A stretch of 64,000 nucleotides of DNA from Sphingobacterium composti (GTDB lineage Bacteria > Bacteroidota > Bacteroidia > Sphingobacteriales > Sphingobacteriaceae). Below the pieces are notes generated by a model, which worked only from the letters and a program-made list of their open reading frames with translations, did no database searches and was not told the DNA's origin. Location of the stretch: assembly GCF_009829075.1 (NCBI RefSeq), contig NZ_WUQZ01000014.1, forward strand, positions 30,262 to 94,261. Direction: 5' to 3'. Positions 15,426 to 25,558 of this stretch are shown here, in pieces (position 1 is the first letter of the stretch; the number at the start of each line of letters is the position of its first letter). Position numbers and translations under genes: made by a program.

Positions 15426-16757
15426 TTATTTGACCAAATCTGCTAAAGCTTTTTCAACTTTCTCAAATCCGAAATCAGCTTTTACTTCGGCAAACATACG
15501 TTGAATTTGGTCATTGCAAAGGTTTCCAATACTTCCTTCGTGTGTATGATTTACCTCTTTCGAAGGTTGGAAAGTTCCTTCTTCAATCGCTAAACCAATA
15601 TTTTTATATGCTTCACGGAACGGAACACCTTTTAATACTTCATTATTCACAACTTCTACAGAGAATAAGTAATCATATTTAGGGTCATCCAAAATATTGT
15701 TTTTAATCTCGATATTCTCCAACATGAAAGTCGCGATTTCCAAACATTCATTCAACGATTGGAATGCTGGGAACAAGTTTTCTTTCAGTAATTGCAAATC
15801 ACGGTGATATCCCACTGGAAGGTTTGTTGTCATCATCGCAATTTCTGTAGGTAAAGCTTGAATCTTATTACAACGTGAACGAATCAACTCAAATACATCA
15901 GGGTTTTTCTTGTGTGGCATGATGCTAGAACCCGTCGTCAAATGCGCAGGGAAAGAAATGAATCCAAAGTTTTGATTGATAAACAAAGTCACGTCCATCG
16001 CAAACTTAGCCAACGTAGCCGCAATAGAACTCATTGCTTGCGCTAAGATACGTTCAGTCTTACCGCGTCCCATTTGCGCATACACCACATTGTAGTTTAG
16101 GTCTTCAAAACCCAACAATTGTGTAGTCAACGTACGGTTCAATGGGAAAGAAGAACCATAACCTGCCGCCGAACCCAAAGGATTCTTATTACATACAGAC
16201 CATGCCGCTTTCAATAGGTGCAAATCATCTACCAAACTCTCTGCATACGCCCCAAACCACAAGCCAAATGACGAAGGCATTGCAATTTGCAAATGTGTAT
16301 AACCTGGCATCAATACATTTTTGTATTGCTCGCTCAACTTGATTAGTTCATTGAATAATACTTCTGTATTGTTGAAAATACTATGTATTTCCGAACGGAA
16401 ATATAATTTCAAATCCACCAATACTTGGTCATTGCGCGAACGGCCAGAGTGAATCTTTTTACCTGCATCTCCGATACGTTTTGTCAACATCATTTCTACT
16501 TGAGAGTGTACATCTTCGACACTATCCTCGATTTGAAATTGACCGGCTTCGATTTCTTTATATATATTTCTAAGCTCTTGTTGAACAGCGGCCAAATCTT
16601 CATCCGTCATCAAGCCAATGCTATTCAACATACGCGTATGTGCCAATGAACCCAACACATCCGCACCTGCTAAATGCATATCCATCTCACGGTCTTTGCC
16701 TACCGTAAACGATTCAACAAAAGAATCTACATCAATATTTTTCTGCCAAATTTTCAT
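15426..16757 (-). CDS. argH: argininosuccinate lyase
   Basis: A 443-residue fumarase/aspartase-superfamily enzyme, of normal or slightly short ArgH length, cleaving argininosuccinate to arginine and fumarate. Landmarks are KIHSGRSRNDQVLVDLKLY (substrate binding), the MPGYTHLQIAMPSSFG segment, and the signature loop TGSSIMPHKKNPD near residue 280 carrying the catalytic Ser. No other arginine genes lie nearby. It lies just upstream of the TPP riboswitch on the same strand, with no obvious terminator between, so some read-through into the riboswitch is possible. Confidence 0.95.
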   Translation of the reverse strand: MKIWQKNIDVDSFVESFTVGKDREMDMHLAGADVLGSLAHTRMLNSIGLMTDEDLAAVQQELRNIYKEIEAGQFQIEDSVEDVHSQVEMMLTKRIGDAGKKIHSGRSRNDQVLVDLKLYFRSEIHSIFNNTEVLFNELIKLSEQYKNVLMPGYTHLQIAMPSSFGLWFGAYAESLVDDLHLLKAAWSVCNKNPLGSAAGYGSSFPLNRTLTTQLLGFEDLNYNVVYAQMGRGKTERILAQAMSSIAATLAKFAMDVTLFINQNFGFISFPAHLTTGSSIMPHKKNPDVFELIRSRCNKIQALPTEIAMMTTNLPVGYHRDLQLLKENLFPAFQSLNECLEIATFMLENIEIKNNILDDPKYDYLFSVEVVNNEVLKGVPFREAYKNIGLAIEEGTFQPSKEVNHTHEGSIGNLCNDQIQRMFAEVKADFGFEKVEKALADLVK

Positions 16758-17157
16758 TCAAAAGTTATTTTGAGTCACAAAAATACCATTAATTTATATA
16801 TAACTTTTATAAACTTAATCTTTTTAAAGATTGAGCTTATAAAAGTTATCCATTATATTTTTTAAAAAATTAAGTAATATCTGTTTTAATTTCCATCAAA
16901 TAAAGAACCTTAAAATATTAAAGAGTTGTTCAAAGATTCATTGAATAAATCACATCATAATAGCCCGGTTAACGAACAAGATTCAGATGATTATTTTCAT
17001 TAATGACATTAATACCAAAAATTATTCACACCCAAACATGAGTTATGTCCCATTTAACATATCTATTGTGCACTTCACATAACATCTTTAATACAGTATA
17101 AAAGATTGAAAGATAATAAATACCTTTATATCGTATATTTTAACCTATAGAAAATAA
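16758..17157. other. AT-rich intergenic region between divergent genes
   Basis: A 400-base gap between argH and the divergent S9 peptidase, presumably holding both promoters. A near-match to the -7 consensus (TACCTTTA at 17121-17128) lies 30 bases before the peptidase start, without a clear -33 box. I see nothing else. Confidence 0.4.
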
Positions 17158-20091
17158 ATGACAAAAAAATCTATATTGTATTTTGCGTGTCAAATGGCAT
17201 GGTTAACACCTTTCGCTCAAGAAAATCCAAAAACCCTTACATGGCAAGACATTCCGAAATGGGAATACGTACGACTAAACGGAGCAACTCCTTCGCCAGA
17301 CGGTAAATGGTTAGCTTACGTTTCTGGACCGACAGAGGGAGATCTTACCCTTACTTTGCGTAATACGCAAGATACCACCAAATTCAATTACAAAATTGGT
17401 GGTGCCAGCACACCTATTTTCTTTAACCAAAATGCGCAGTATTTCAGTTTTTTTGAAAACCTTAAACATACTGAAATCAAAGCAAACGAAAAATCACGCA
17501 GACCATCAAGTAAAAAACTGAAAATCGTCGCTTTGAAAGATACAGCATCTGTGACATTTGATAAAGTACAGAATTACAGCTTTTCAAATGAAGATAGTAA
17601 ATGGGTTGCAATTCGATTTGAAGGACAAGGTGGTGCTCCTGCCTCACCAATGGCTCCACGTCCTGAAGGCGCGGCAAAAGGTGCGGATTTGTTGTTGTAC
17701 AACTTGACGACTAAAAAGAAATATAATTTAGGTAATGTAAGTGAATACAACTTTAATAAATCTGGGCAATATTTAGCTTACATAATCGATGCAAATGGAA
17801 AGAATGGAAACGGCATTTTTTTAATGGATTTAAATACGGGCATATCAAATGCCTTGCACAATGATGAGGCCACTTTCTCTAAACTAGCTTGGAATAAAGA
17901 GGGAACTGCATTCGCATTGTTGAAATCCAAAAGCTATAAAAAATATAAGACACCAGTTTATACATTGTTGGGTGTCAAAAATCTAAAAGCGCATAATGCA
18001 GAGGTATTCACATACAGTGGTTTGGATGAAAACCAAATTACAGCAGGATTTGGTATTAGCGAAAATTCTTCTGCCTTTTGGAGCAAAGATTTAAAAACAA
18101 TATTCTTTGGTATAGGCAAATTAGAAAAAGCAGAAGAAGCAAAATCTACTGAAAAGAAAATTGATGAAATTGCTAAAGCTGACGCAAAAAATGCTGCTGC
18201 GAAAGATTCAATTGCAGCAAGTAAAGATTCTACGCAGGTTGCTACCAATTCAAAACAACCAGCAACTCCTCAAAAACCGGCAGTCAACAAAAAAGACCTT
18301 GAAAAGCCAGATATGATTATTTGGAACTGGCAAGATGTACGTTTGCAATCGGCCCAAAGAACACGTCTTCAATCCGACAAGAACTACACGACAATGAGCG
18401 CATGGAACGTGGATGAGAACAAATTCGTTTCATTAGCAGATAGCGCAGTGAAATCCATTGCACTTTCGCCAAATCAATTAGTTGGATACGGTTTTGATTA
18501 TAAGCCGTACGAGTTTGAATCGAATTTAAATGGACAGAGTTATGCTGACTTGTATATAGTCGATATCAAAACAGGAAATAAGCAGTTGGCTTTCAAAAAA
18601 ATGTATCTGAATGCAATGCGAGGTTTGCAATTCTCACCGCAATCGGATTACTTATTGTTCTATAACGATGGAAATTACTTTACACTTAATACAAAAACAC
18701 TCGCTAAAACTAATATTACAGAGAATATAGGAACTTCTTTTGTGGATATGTTGGCTGATCATAATGTTGAGAAAAGTGGTATCGGTTCTTTTGGATTTAC
18801 TGCAGACAACAAATTTGTATTATTAAGAGACAACTTTGATGTTTGGAAAGTTTCAATTGATGGAAAATCTGCGGAGCAGTTGACCGATAATTGGAAAAAC
18901 CAAAAGCTGCTGTCTACAAATGTTAATAACCTCTATCCCGATGATGATTTTATTGATTTGAAGAAAGATCAATATTTCAATATATATAATCATGCAAATA
19001 AGCAAAAAGGAGTAGCATTATTGGCTGCTAATGCGAAGAAAATTCAAATCCTGAAATTAGATGATAGTAGTTTCGGTGGTATTCGTAAGCCAAAAAACAG
19101 TTCAAACCTTTTCTACACAATTGAGAAATCGAATGTTGCACCTGAAATTTTTGTGGCAACAGATAAAAACTTGTCAACCGAAAAACAATTAACGAATAAT
19201 ACATCTGATAAACAAAAAGATGTGTTGTCCGCAGGTTCAAAATTGATAACATATGTATCTGCACATGGCGATACGTTAGAAGCAACCTTACATCTTCCTG
19301 CTAATTATATAGAAGGTCAATCGTATCCTACGATTACTTACATCTATGAGCGCTTGACGAATGAGCATAACAGCTATTCGCAACCATCATATCCTGGAGG
19401 AGGTTTCAATAGAGCGATGTACACCAACAATGGATATGCGGTATTGATGCCAGATATTAAGTATAAATTGAATGATCCAGGAATGTCGGCTGTAGCTTGT
19501 GTTGTTCCAGCGGTAAAAGCAGCTATTGCAACAGGAATAGTAGATGAGAAAAATGTAGCTATTCATGGTCACTCTTGGGGTGGTTACCAAACATCTTTTT
19601 TAATCACGCAAACGGACATCTTCAAAGCTGCTGTTGCTGGCGCGCCGTTGACCAATATGATTTCAATGTACTCGCTGATCTATTGGAACACAGGTTCATC
19701 GAATCAAAGCATTTTTGAATCAAGTCAAGGTCGTTTGACGACAGGATATTGGGACAATTGGGATGCTTATGTACGCAACTCACCAATATACCACATCAAA
19801 AAAGTGAATACGCCATTAATTATCATGCATAATGATAAAGATGGAGCTGTAGATTATACACAAGGTGTGGAATATTACAACAGTTTGCGTCGTCTCAACA
19901 AACCCGTAGTCATGTTGACGTATAACGGCGAAAATCATGGTTTAGTGAAAGAAGTCAATAGAAAAGACTATGCGGTACGCATGATGGAATATTTTGATCA
20001 CTACTTAAAAGGCAAACCAGCACCGGATTGGTGGGCAAAAGGAATTGATTTTATTGATCTACCTAAACACTTAGAAGATCGCGCATTTTAA
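17158..20091 (+). CDS. secreted S9-family (prolyl oligopeptidase-like) serine peptidase
   Basis: A 977-residue periplasmic or secreted peptidase. A short signal peptide (about 1-20, ending PFAQE) is followed by a long beta-propeller-like domain. A low-complexity Ala/Lys/Asp-rich insert (about 323-380) interrupts the propeller. A C-terminal alpha/beta-hydrolase domain (about 720-977) carries the catalytic Ser S806 in GHSWGGYQ, Asp D895 in NDKDGAVDY and His H927 in GENHGL. The family cleaves oligopeptides; the physiological substrate is unknown. It is monocistronic and ends in a strong terminator. Confidence 0.92.
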   Translation: MTKKSILYFACQMAWLTPFAQENPKTLTWQDIPKWEYVRLNGATPSPDGKWLAYVSGPTEGDLTLTLRNTQDTTKFNYKIGGASTPIFFNQNAQYFSFFENLKHTEIKANEKSRRPSSKKLKIVALKDTASVTFDKVQNYSFSNEDSKWVAIRFEGQGGAPASPMAPRPEGAAKGADLLLYNLTTKKKYNLGNVSEYNFNKSGQYLAYIIDANGKNGNGIFLMDLNTGISNALHNDEATFSKLAWNKEGTAFALLKSKSYKKYKTPVYTLLGVKNLKAHNAEVFTYSGLDENQITAGFGISENSSAFWSKDLKTIFFGIGKLEKAEEAKSTEKKIDEIAKADAKNAAAKDSIAASKDSTQVATNSKQPATPQKPAVNKKDLEKPDMIIWNWQDVRLQSAQRTRLQSDKNYTTMSAWNVDENKFVSLADSAVKSIALSPNQLVGYGFDYKPYEFESNLNGQSYADLYIVDIKTGNKQLAFKKMYLNAMRGLQFSPQSDYLLFYNDGNYFTLNTKTLAKTNITENIGTSFVDMLADHNVEKSGIGSFGFTADNKFVLLRDNFDVWKVSIDGKSAEQLTDNWKNQKLLSTNVNNLYPDDDFIDLKKDQYFNIYNHANKQKGVALLAANAKKIQILKLDDSSFGGIRKPKNSSNLFYTIEKSNVAPEIFVATDKNLSTEKQLTNNTSDKQKDVLSAGSKLITYVSAHGDTLEATLHLPANYIEGQSYPTITYIYERLTNEHNSYSQPSYPGGGFNRAMYTNNGYAVLMPDIKYKLNDPGMSAVACVVPAVKAAIATGIVDEKNVAIHGHSWGGYQTSFLITQTDIFKAAVAGAPLTNMISMYSLIYWNTGSSNQSIFESSQGRLTTGYWDNWDAYVRNSPIYHIKKVNTPLIIMHNDKDGAVDYTQGVEYYNSLRRLNKPVVMLTYNGENHGLVKEVNRKDYAVRMMEYFDHYLKGKPAPDWWAKGIDFIDLPKHLEDRAF

Positions 20092-20127
20092 AATTAAAAG
20101 CTAGTCAACTGACTAGCTTTTAATTTT
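20090..20127 (+). terminator. intrinsic terminator after the S9 peptidase gene
   Basis: An 18-bp perfect inverted repeat (20090-20107 with 20110-20127) overlaps the stop codon and runs into a T-rich tract. Confidence 0.8.
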
Positions 20128-20272
20128 TTAATATATTAGATATTGAAAAACAAAAAGAACATTTACCATAACATGGATTTATTTTTGGCTTTTCCGCATT
20201 AAATAGTAAACATTTCAACTATTTTTATGTTATTATTTCAGTGTTAACAATTTTAAGTAGATAAACTCAGGT

Positions 20273-23200
20273 TTGAATAGATTTACCCGTGTCGCTGTTC
20301 GTATTTTCCTTTGGATAATAGGTTCAATAATAGCCCTATTGCTCTTGGTCGTATTTTTAATACGCCTGCCTGCTGTACAGAATTATATAGCAGGAAAAGT
20401 ATCAACCTACCTAGAAAACAAAATTGGAACTCCAGTAAATATTGGCTACGTGAATATCACATTTCCAAAAATGTTGGTATTGGAGAATGTGTATTTTGAA
20501 GATCAAACGCGTGATACCTTAATCGCTGGCGAAAAGATCAAAGTGGACATAGATATGTTTAAGATTTTCAAAAACACAATCGAAGTTCAAGAAATACAAC
20601 TAGCTGGTATTACTTCTAAAATAAAGCGTACTGCCCCTGATGGGAATTTTAATTTTGATTATATCGTAAAAGCTTTTGCTTCGGAAGAAGAAAGTACTCC
20701 AACAGCTACAGACACAACTTCCGCATTGATCTTTAAGTTAGACAAAGTTGGTTTAGAGCGCATTCATTTTGTGTACAATGATGATATGATTGGTACTTCA
20801 GCCGATATTCGATTGAATAAATTGGACACACGGGTCAAAACCTTCGATTTGTCAAACAACATGACTTTTGATTTGCCAAATATTAATATTGATGGTTTGT
20901 CGGCTATTGTTAAGCAATGGGCGCCAGCAACCGAAAGCAAAGAAGTTAAAGCGGAAGATTTTGGTATTACAGATGCGTCTGTAACTGAAACGTCCCTCCT
21001 GCCAAATCTAGGAACAGAAACCATCACATTGAAAAACATCTTTGTCAAATATGACGATGCATCTTCGGCGATGAAAACTCAATTTGACATTAAAAACCTT
21101 TCGGCGAATGTTGACCAAATTGATTTAAACAAAGAAATAGTTAATCTAAAAGAAGTTATTTTAGATCAATCTGATTCGTACGTTGTCTTTGATAAATTTA
21201 CTAAAGTTAAAGAAACGGCAGACACAGCTTCTGCTCCTGTCAATTGGATAGTATCAGTAGATAAAATTGCTGTAGACAAAACGAATTTCTTATTCCGTGA
21301 CGACAATCAAGCGCGAATGAAAGGCTTTGATTATAGTAATATAGGGATTAAAGACCTCGCAGGTGCAATTAAAGGTATTTACTACTCCAACGATTCTATT
21401 TCAGGTTCTGTCCAAAATTTAACGGCAAAAGATCATTCTGGTTTGTATCTAAAGCAATTGAAAGGTGATTTTGTATATGGAAACACGGGTGCTGTTATTG
21501 AAAATTTGTTAATCCAAACTCCAAAAACCACTATCCAAGACTACATTAAAGTCTCATACCCATCATTAGATTCTGTTTCTAAATATCCAGAACTAGTGAA
21601 CATTGATGCACGTATCAAGAAGACTCAAATTGATATGACAGATATCAAATACTTTGCTCCAGATCTAGAGCAGATGGATGTGATGAAACCATTGATGACA
21701 CGTAAATTTTACATTGATGGTCGTGTGGTAGGACGTTTAGATGATTTAACTATCCCAAATTTGGAATTCAAAACGCTGGATAAAACACATATCATTGCGT
21801 CAGCTAAGATTAAAGGTTTGCCAAATACAGATAAGCTTAACATCGATTTAAATCTTAAAAAATTAACAACAGGCAAAGCAGATTTGGATCGATTAGTGGC
21901 AAAATCCTTGTTACCTAAAGATATGACGATTGAATATCCGAATTCAATATCATTGGCAGGTACATTTAAAGGTGGAATGAGTGGATTTGACGCCAATATG
22001 AAACTTGTAACTGATAAAGGAAATGCCGCTGTAAATGGTTATCTCAATATGGCTGGGCGAGACACCACATACGATGCGCAAGTTTCTATTGATAATTTCA
22101 ATTTAGGTCATCTTTTAAAACAAGATTCTGTATTGGGTATTATCTCCGCTGAAGCACAAGTAAAGGGTAAAGGATTAAATCCCAAAACCATGGCTGCTGA
22201 CGTCAAAGGATCCATCAATCGCTTTGATGCGATGGGTTATGCTTATCATGACATCAATTTGGACTTGATGGCGCAAAGCGGCGATATCGCTGGCTCTATA
22301 AATAGTACCGATCCGAATATTCGTTTTCAAGCCAATCTTGCCGCCGATATGCGCGATACGTATCCTAAGGTAAAGATGAATATGATGATCGACTCCGTCA
22401 ATTTGCAAAATCTAAAATTGATGGATCAAAATTTCAGGTATCATGGAAAAATCGACGCCGACTTTGAAACTGCAGATTTAAATTATTTGAATGGAAGACT
22501 TCATGTTTCTCAATCTTCTATAGCTTACAATGAAGAACGTTATGCCTTAGACACGATTTCCTTAATAGCTCGGGCAGATACCTCGCGCAATATGTTGATG
22601 TTGCGTTCTGAATTTTTACGTGCCCATTTAGTCGGAAAATATAAGCTGACCGAACTCGGAGCCTCCATGCAAGACGTTGTAAGAGTTTATTATAACCCGA
22701 ATAATGAGCCACCAAAAGAATTGAAATACGATGCACAGAATTTTGAGTTTTCTGCGACTTTAAATTATTCCCGATTCTTAAAAGATTTCTTTCCTGACAT
22801 TCAGAAAATGAGTGACATCACCTTGGATGGTACATTCAACAGTCAGCAGAAAAGTATCATGGCAAAACTTCTTGCGCCTAGTATTATTTACGGCGGTATT
22901 GTGGTTGATCGTTTGGGTATGGATTTTATTACGGTCGATAGTACATTATATTATTCTGCGCTGATCGATAAAATAAAAGTCAATCAAATTGAGCTTAAAA
23001 ACACGACTTTGAGTGGTCAAGCTGTAGAAAACAATTTAGATTTTGGGCTTTGGATAAAAGATAAGGAAGATAAAGATCGTTATCATCTTGGTGCACGAAT
23101 GGCCGTAGATCAAGGAAATTACCTATTGAGTTTGTTGGAAGATGGCTTAATGTTGAATTACGATACATGGCAAACCTCCCCGAGCAATCAGTTGAGTTTT

Positions 23201-25558
23201 GGTAAAGATGGTATTCGAGCACATGAATTCATTTTGAATAACAATGGCCAAGAGCTGCGTATACAATCCCAAGATTCTACATTGAATGCACCAATTGATG
23301 TGACTTTTAACAATTTCCGTATTGAGACCTTGACAGAAATTTTAGAGTCGGATACGTGGAATGTTGGTGGTGGTATCAACGGTGCTGCGACAATTTCTCG
23401 ACTAGATGCAAAACCTGTTTTCGTGTCGGATTTGGAAATCAACAAATTCTATTTCGGACAAGATACCGTTGGAAATATTTTAGCAAATGTACACAACCAG
23501 CAAGAAAACACTTTCTCTGCGGATGTACGCATCACAGATAATGGTAATGATGTGCAATTATTGGGTGAATACATTGCTCCTCCTAATGGCACTCCAACTT
23601 TTAATGCAAAATTAAATCTAGCTCCACTAAAAATGAAAACTATCCAAGCATTTAGCATGGGGTACTTACAAAATAGTGAAGGCGATTTAAGTGGTGTGCT
23701 GGATATCTCGGGAAAATTGGATGCACCAAAAATCAATGGTGATCTAACATTTAATAAAGCCAGACTAAATGTTGCGATGCTAAATGCTGACTTTTTGATG
23801 GATAATCAAAAAATTAGTTTCACAAATCAAGGGTTACAGTTCAAACAATTCTTGTTAAAAGATGGAAAAGGCAACGAAGCGAAATTGAATGGTACCATTT
23901 TAACTAAAAACTATACAGACTTTGATTTCAATTTGAATTTGACAACGAATAATTTCGCTGTCGTAAATTCTACACGTGAAGACAACGATTTATTTTACGG
24001 CAAACTGTATGCAACATCAAATATCCGTATTCGTGGAAATATTGACAAGCCAGTTATAGATGGAAATGTTTCAGCCAATGAAAATACAGACTTTGTATTT
24101 ATTGTGCCAAATGAAAACCCTGGTATCGCCGAGCGTGATGGCGTTGTAAAATTCGTAGATAAAAGTGATACAGTTCGCAATAATGTATTCGCGAAGTTAG
24201 ATTCGATGACTACCGCAACGCGACTCACAGGAATGGATTTATCGCTAAACCTAAGCACGGATCGTGATGCGAAATTCAAAATAATTATCGACGAAGGCTC
24301 ACAAGACGCCCTGAATATTCAGGGTGTTGCGGAGTTAACAACTACAATTGACGCCAGTGAAAAAATCACTATGTCCGGGACTTTCACAGTTGAAGATGGA
24401 AATTATTCCTTCAGCTTTGGGCCTATTAAAAAAGAATTTGATTTCCAAAAAGGAAGTACCATTACATGGAATGGCGATCCGCTAGATGCAAGATTAGATA
24501 TTACAGCCCTATACAAAGGACGCTTCCCTACGCTAGATTTGGTTGCCAACCAAATAGGAACAGAAAGTGGCAATTTATATAAACAGCGCATCCCCTTTGA
24601 TGTAAAATTGATTTTGACTGGCGAATTATTCAAACCTCAAATTGCATTTGACATTGATTTGGATGAAAATAATGCCATAGTGTCACAGGATGTCGTATCA
24701 AAAGTAAATAATGCTTTGGTTGCATTGCGCGATGATCCAGCAGAATTAAATAAACAAGTCTTTTCATTGATCATTATGGGCAGATTCATGTCCGCAAATC
24801 CATTTGAGAGTCTGTCTGGAGGCGGCGGTGTAGAGGGTATTGCACGTAGCTCGGTAAGTTCATTTTTGACCAGCCAATTGAATAATCTTGCGTCCAACTT
24901 AATTCAGGGAGTAGAATTAGATTTTAATTTGCAATCAGAACAGGATTATCTTTCTGGTTCGGCGCAAAATAGAACGGATCTGAATATTGGACTGTCCAAA
25001 ATGTTATTTGATGATCGTTTAAAAATTACTATCGGTTCTAACTTTGAAGTAGAAGGGAAAACTCGTCCTGGAGAAAAACCAAACAATATTGCTGGCGATA
25101 TTTCATTGGATTATCAATTATCAAAAGATGGTCGATACTTCGCCCGAGTGTACCGCAAAAACCAGTATCAAGCCACTTTGCAAGGTCAATTTGTGGAAAC
25201 AGGTATTGGTTTCATTATCAATATGAGCTACAATCAATTCAAGGAACTATTTATGAATGAAAAAGCGTTGGCAGCCTATGCAGACCCTAATAATAGCAGT
25301 TTCCGCAGAAGATTTAATGTAGAACGAATGGAAACCGATTCGGCTTATCGTGATAGTGTACGTTTGGTCATTCGTGATAGCATGATGACACATAATCCTG
25401 CATATCGCAAACGTGTAGAAGAACAACAAAAGAAAGAAGAATTGAATAGAAACCAACGTGATTCTACAGAAAATAAGAATGATACGACAGACGTTAAGTC
25501 CATCAAAGACACAGCTATTCGCAACGAAGACGAGGAAAGGAGATCGAATGAAAAGTAA
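20273..25558 (+). CDS. tamB: TamB/DUF490 translocation and assembly module protein
   Basis: A 1761-residue envelope protein. A single N-terminal membrane anchor (about 10-31) is followed by long repetitive beta-strand sequence typical of AsmA/TamB-like bridge proteins, and a C-terminal DUF490 domain (about 1300-1650). A charged Lys/Glu/Asn-rich tail ends it. TamB spans the periplasm and works with the outer-membrane TamA-type barrel encoded next, in outer-membrane protein assembly and/or lipid transport. The frame has a stop at 20258 and no ATG before residue 67, so the start is the TTG at 20273, an unusual codon. It overlaps the next gene by 11 bases. Confidence 0.9.
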   Translation: MNRFTRVAVRIFLWIIGSIIALLLLVVFLIRLPAVQNYIAGKVSTYLENKIGTPVNIGYVNITFPKMLVLENVYFEDQTRDTLIAGEKIKVDIDMFKIFKNTIEVQEIQLAGITSKIKRTAPDGNFNFDYIVKAFASEEESTPTATDTTSALIFKLDKVGLERIHFVYNDDMIGTSADIRLNKLDTRVKTFDLSNNMTFDLPNINIDGLSAIVKQWAPATESKEVKAEDFGITDASVTETSLLPNLGTETITLKNIFVKYDDASSAMKTQFDIKNLSANVDQIDLNKEIVNLKEVILDQSDSYVVFDKFTKVKETADTASAPVNWIVSVDKIAVDKTNFLFRDDNQARMKGFDYSNIGIKDLAGAIKGIYYSNDSISGSVQNLTAKDHSGLYLKQLKGDFVYGNTGAVIENLLIQTPKTTIQDYIKVSYPSLDSVSKYPELVNIDARIKKTQIDMTDIKYFAPDLEQMDVMKPLMTRKFYIDGRVVGRLDDLTIPNLEFKTLDKTHIIASAKIKGLPNTDKLNIDLNLKKLTTGKADLDRLVAKSLLPKDMTIEYPNSISLAGTFKGGMSGFDANMKLVTDKGNAAVNGYLNMAGRDTTYDAQVSIDNFNLGHLLKQDSVLGIISAEAQVKGKGLNPKTMAADVKGSINRFDAMGYAYHDINLDLMAQSGDIAGSINSTDPNIRFQANLAADMRDTYPKVKMNMMIDSVNLQNLKLMDQNFRYHGKIDADFETADLNYLNGRLHVSQSSIAYNEERYALDTISLIARADTSRNMLMLRSEFLRAHLVGKYKLTELGASMQDVVRVYYNPNNEPPKELKYDAQNFEFSATLNYSRFLKDFFPDIQKMSDITLDGTFNSQQKSIMAKLLAPSIIYGGIVVDRLGMDFITVDSTLYYSALIDKIKVNQIELKNTTLSGQAVENNLDFGLWIKDKEDKDRYHLGARMAVDQGNYLLSLLEDGLMLNYDTWQTSPSNQLSFGKDGIRAHEFILNNNGQELRIQSQDSTLNAPIDVTFNNFRIETLTEILESDTWNVGGGINGAATISRLDAKPVFVSDLEINKFYFGQDTVGNILANVHNQQENTFSADVRITDNGNDVQLLGEYIAPPNGTPTFNAKLNLAPLKMKTIQAFSMGYLQNSEGDLSGVLDISGKLDAPKINGDLTFNKARLNVAMLNADFLMDNQKISFTNQGLQFKQFLLKDGKGNEAKLNGTILTKNYTDFDFNLNLTTNNFAVVNSTREDNDLFYGKLYATSNIRIRGNIDKPVIDGNVSANENTDFVFIVPNENPGIAERDGVVKFVDKSDTVRNNVFAKLDSMTTATRLTGMDLSLNLSTDRDAKFKIIIDEGSQDALNIQGVAELTTTIDASEKITMSGTFTVEDGNYSFSFGPIKKEFDFQKGSTITWNGDPLDARLDITALYKGRFPTLDLVANQIGTESGNLYKQRIPFDVKLILTGELFKPQIAFDIDLDENNAIVSQDVVSKVNNALVALRDDPAELNKQVFSLIIMGRFMSANPFESLSGGGGVEGIARSSVSSFLTSQLNNLASNLIQGVELDFNLQSEQDYLSGSAQNRTDLNIGLSKMLFDDRLKITIGSNFEVEGKTRPGEKPNNIAGDISLDYQLSKDGRYFARVYRKNQYQATLQGQFVETGIGFIINMSYNQFKELFMNEKALAAYADPNNSSFRRRFNVERMETDSAYRDSVRLVIRDSMMTHNPAYRKRVEEQQKKEELNRNQRDSTENKNDTTDVKSIKDTAIRNEDEERRSNEK

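Noticed and set aside
17158..20091. Frame fusion suggested by the Ala/Lys-rich insert in the S9 peptidase
   Set aside because: The frame is continuous, flanking propeller sequence resumes normally, and the insert reads as a low-complexity linker.
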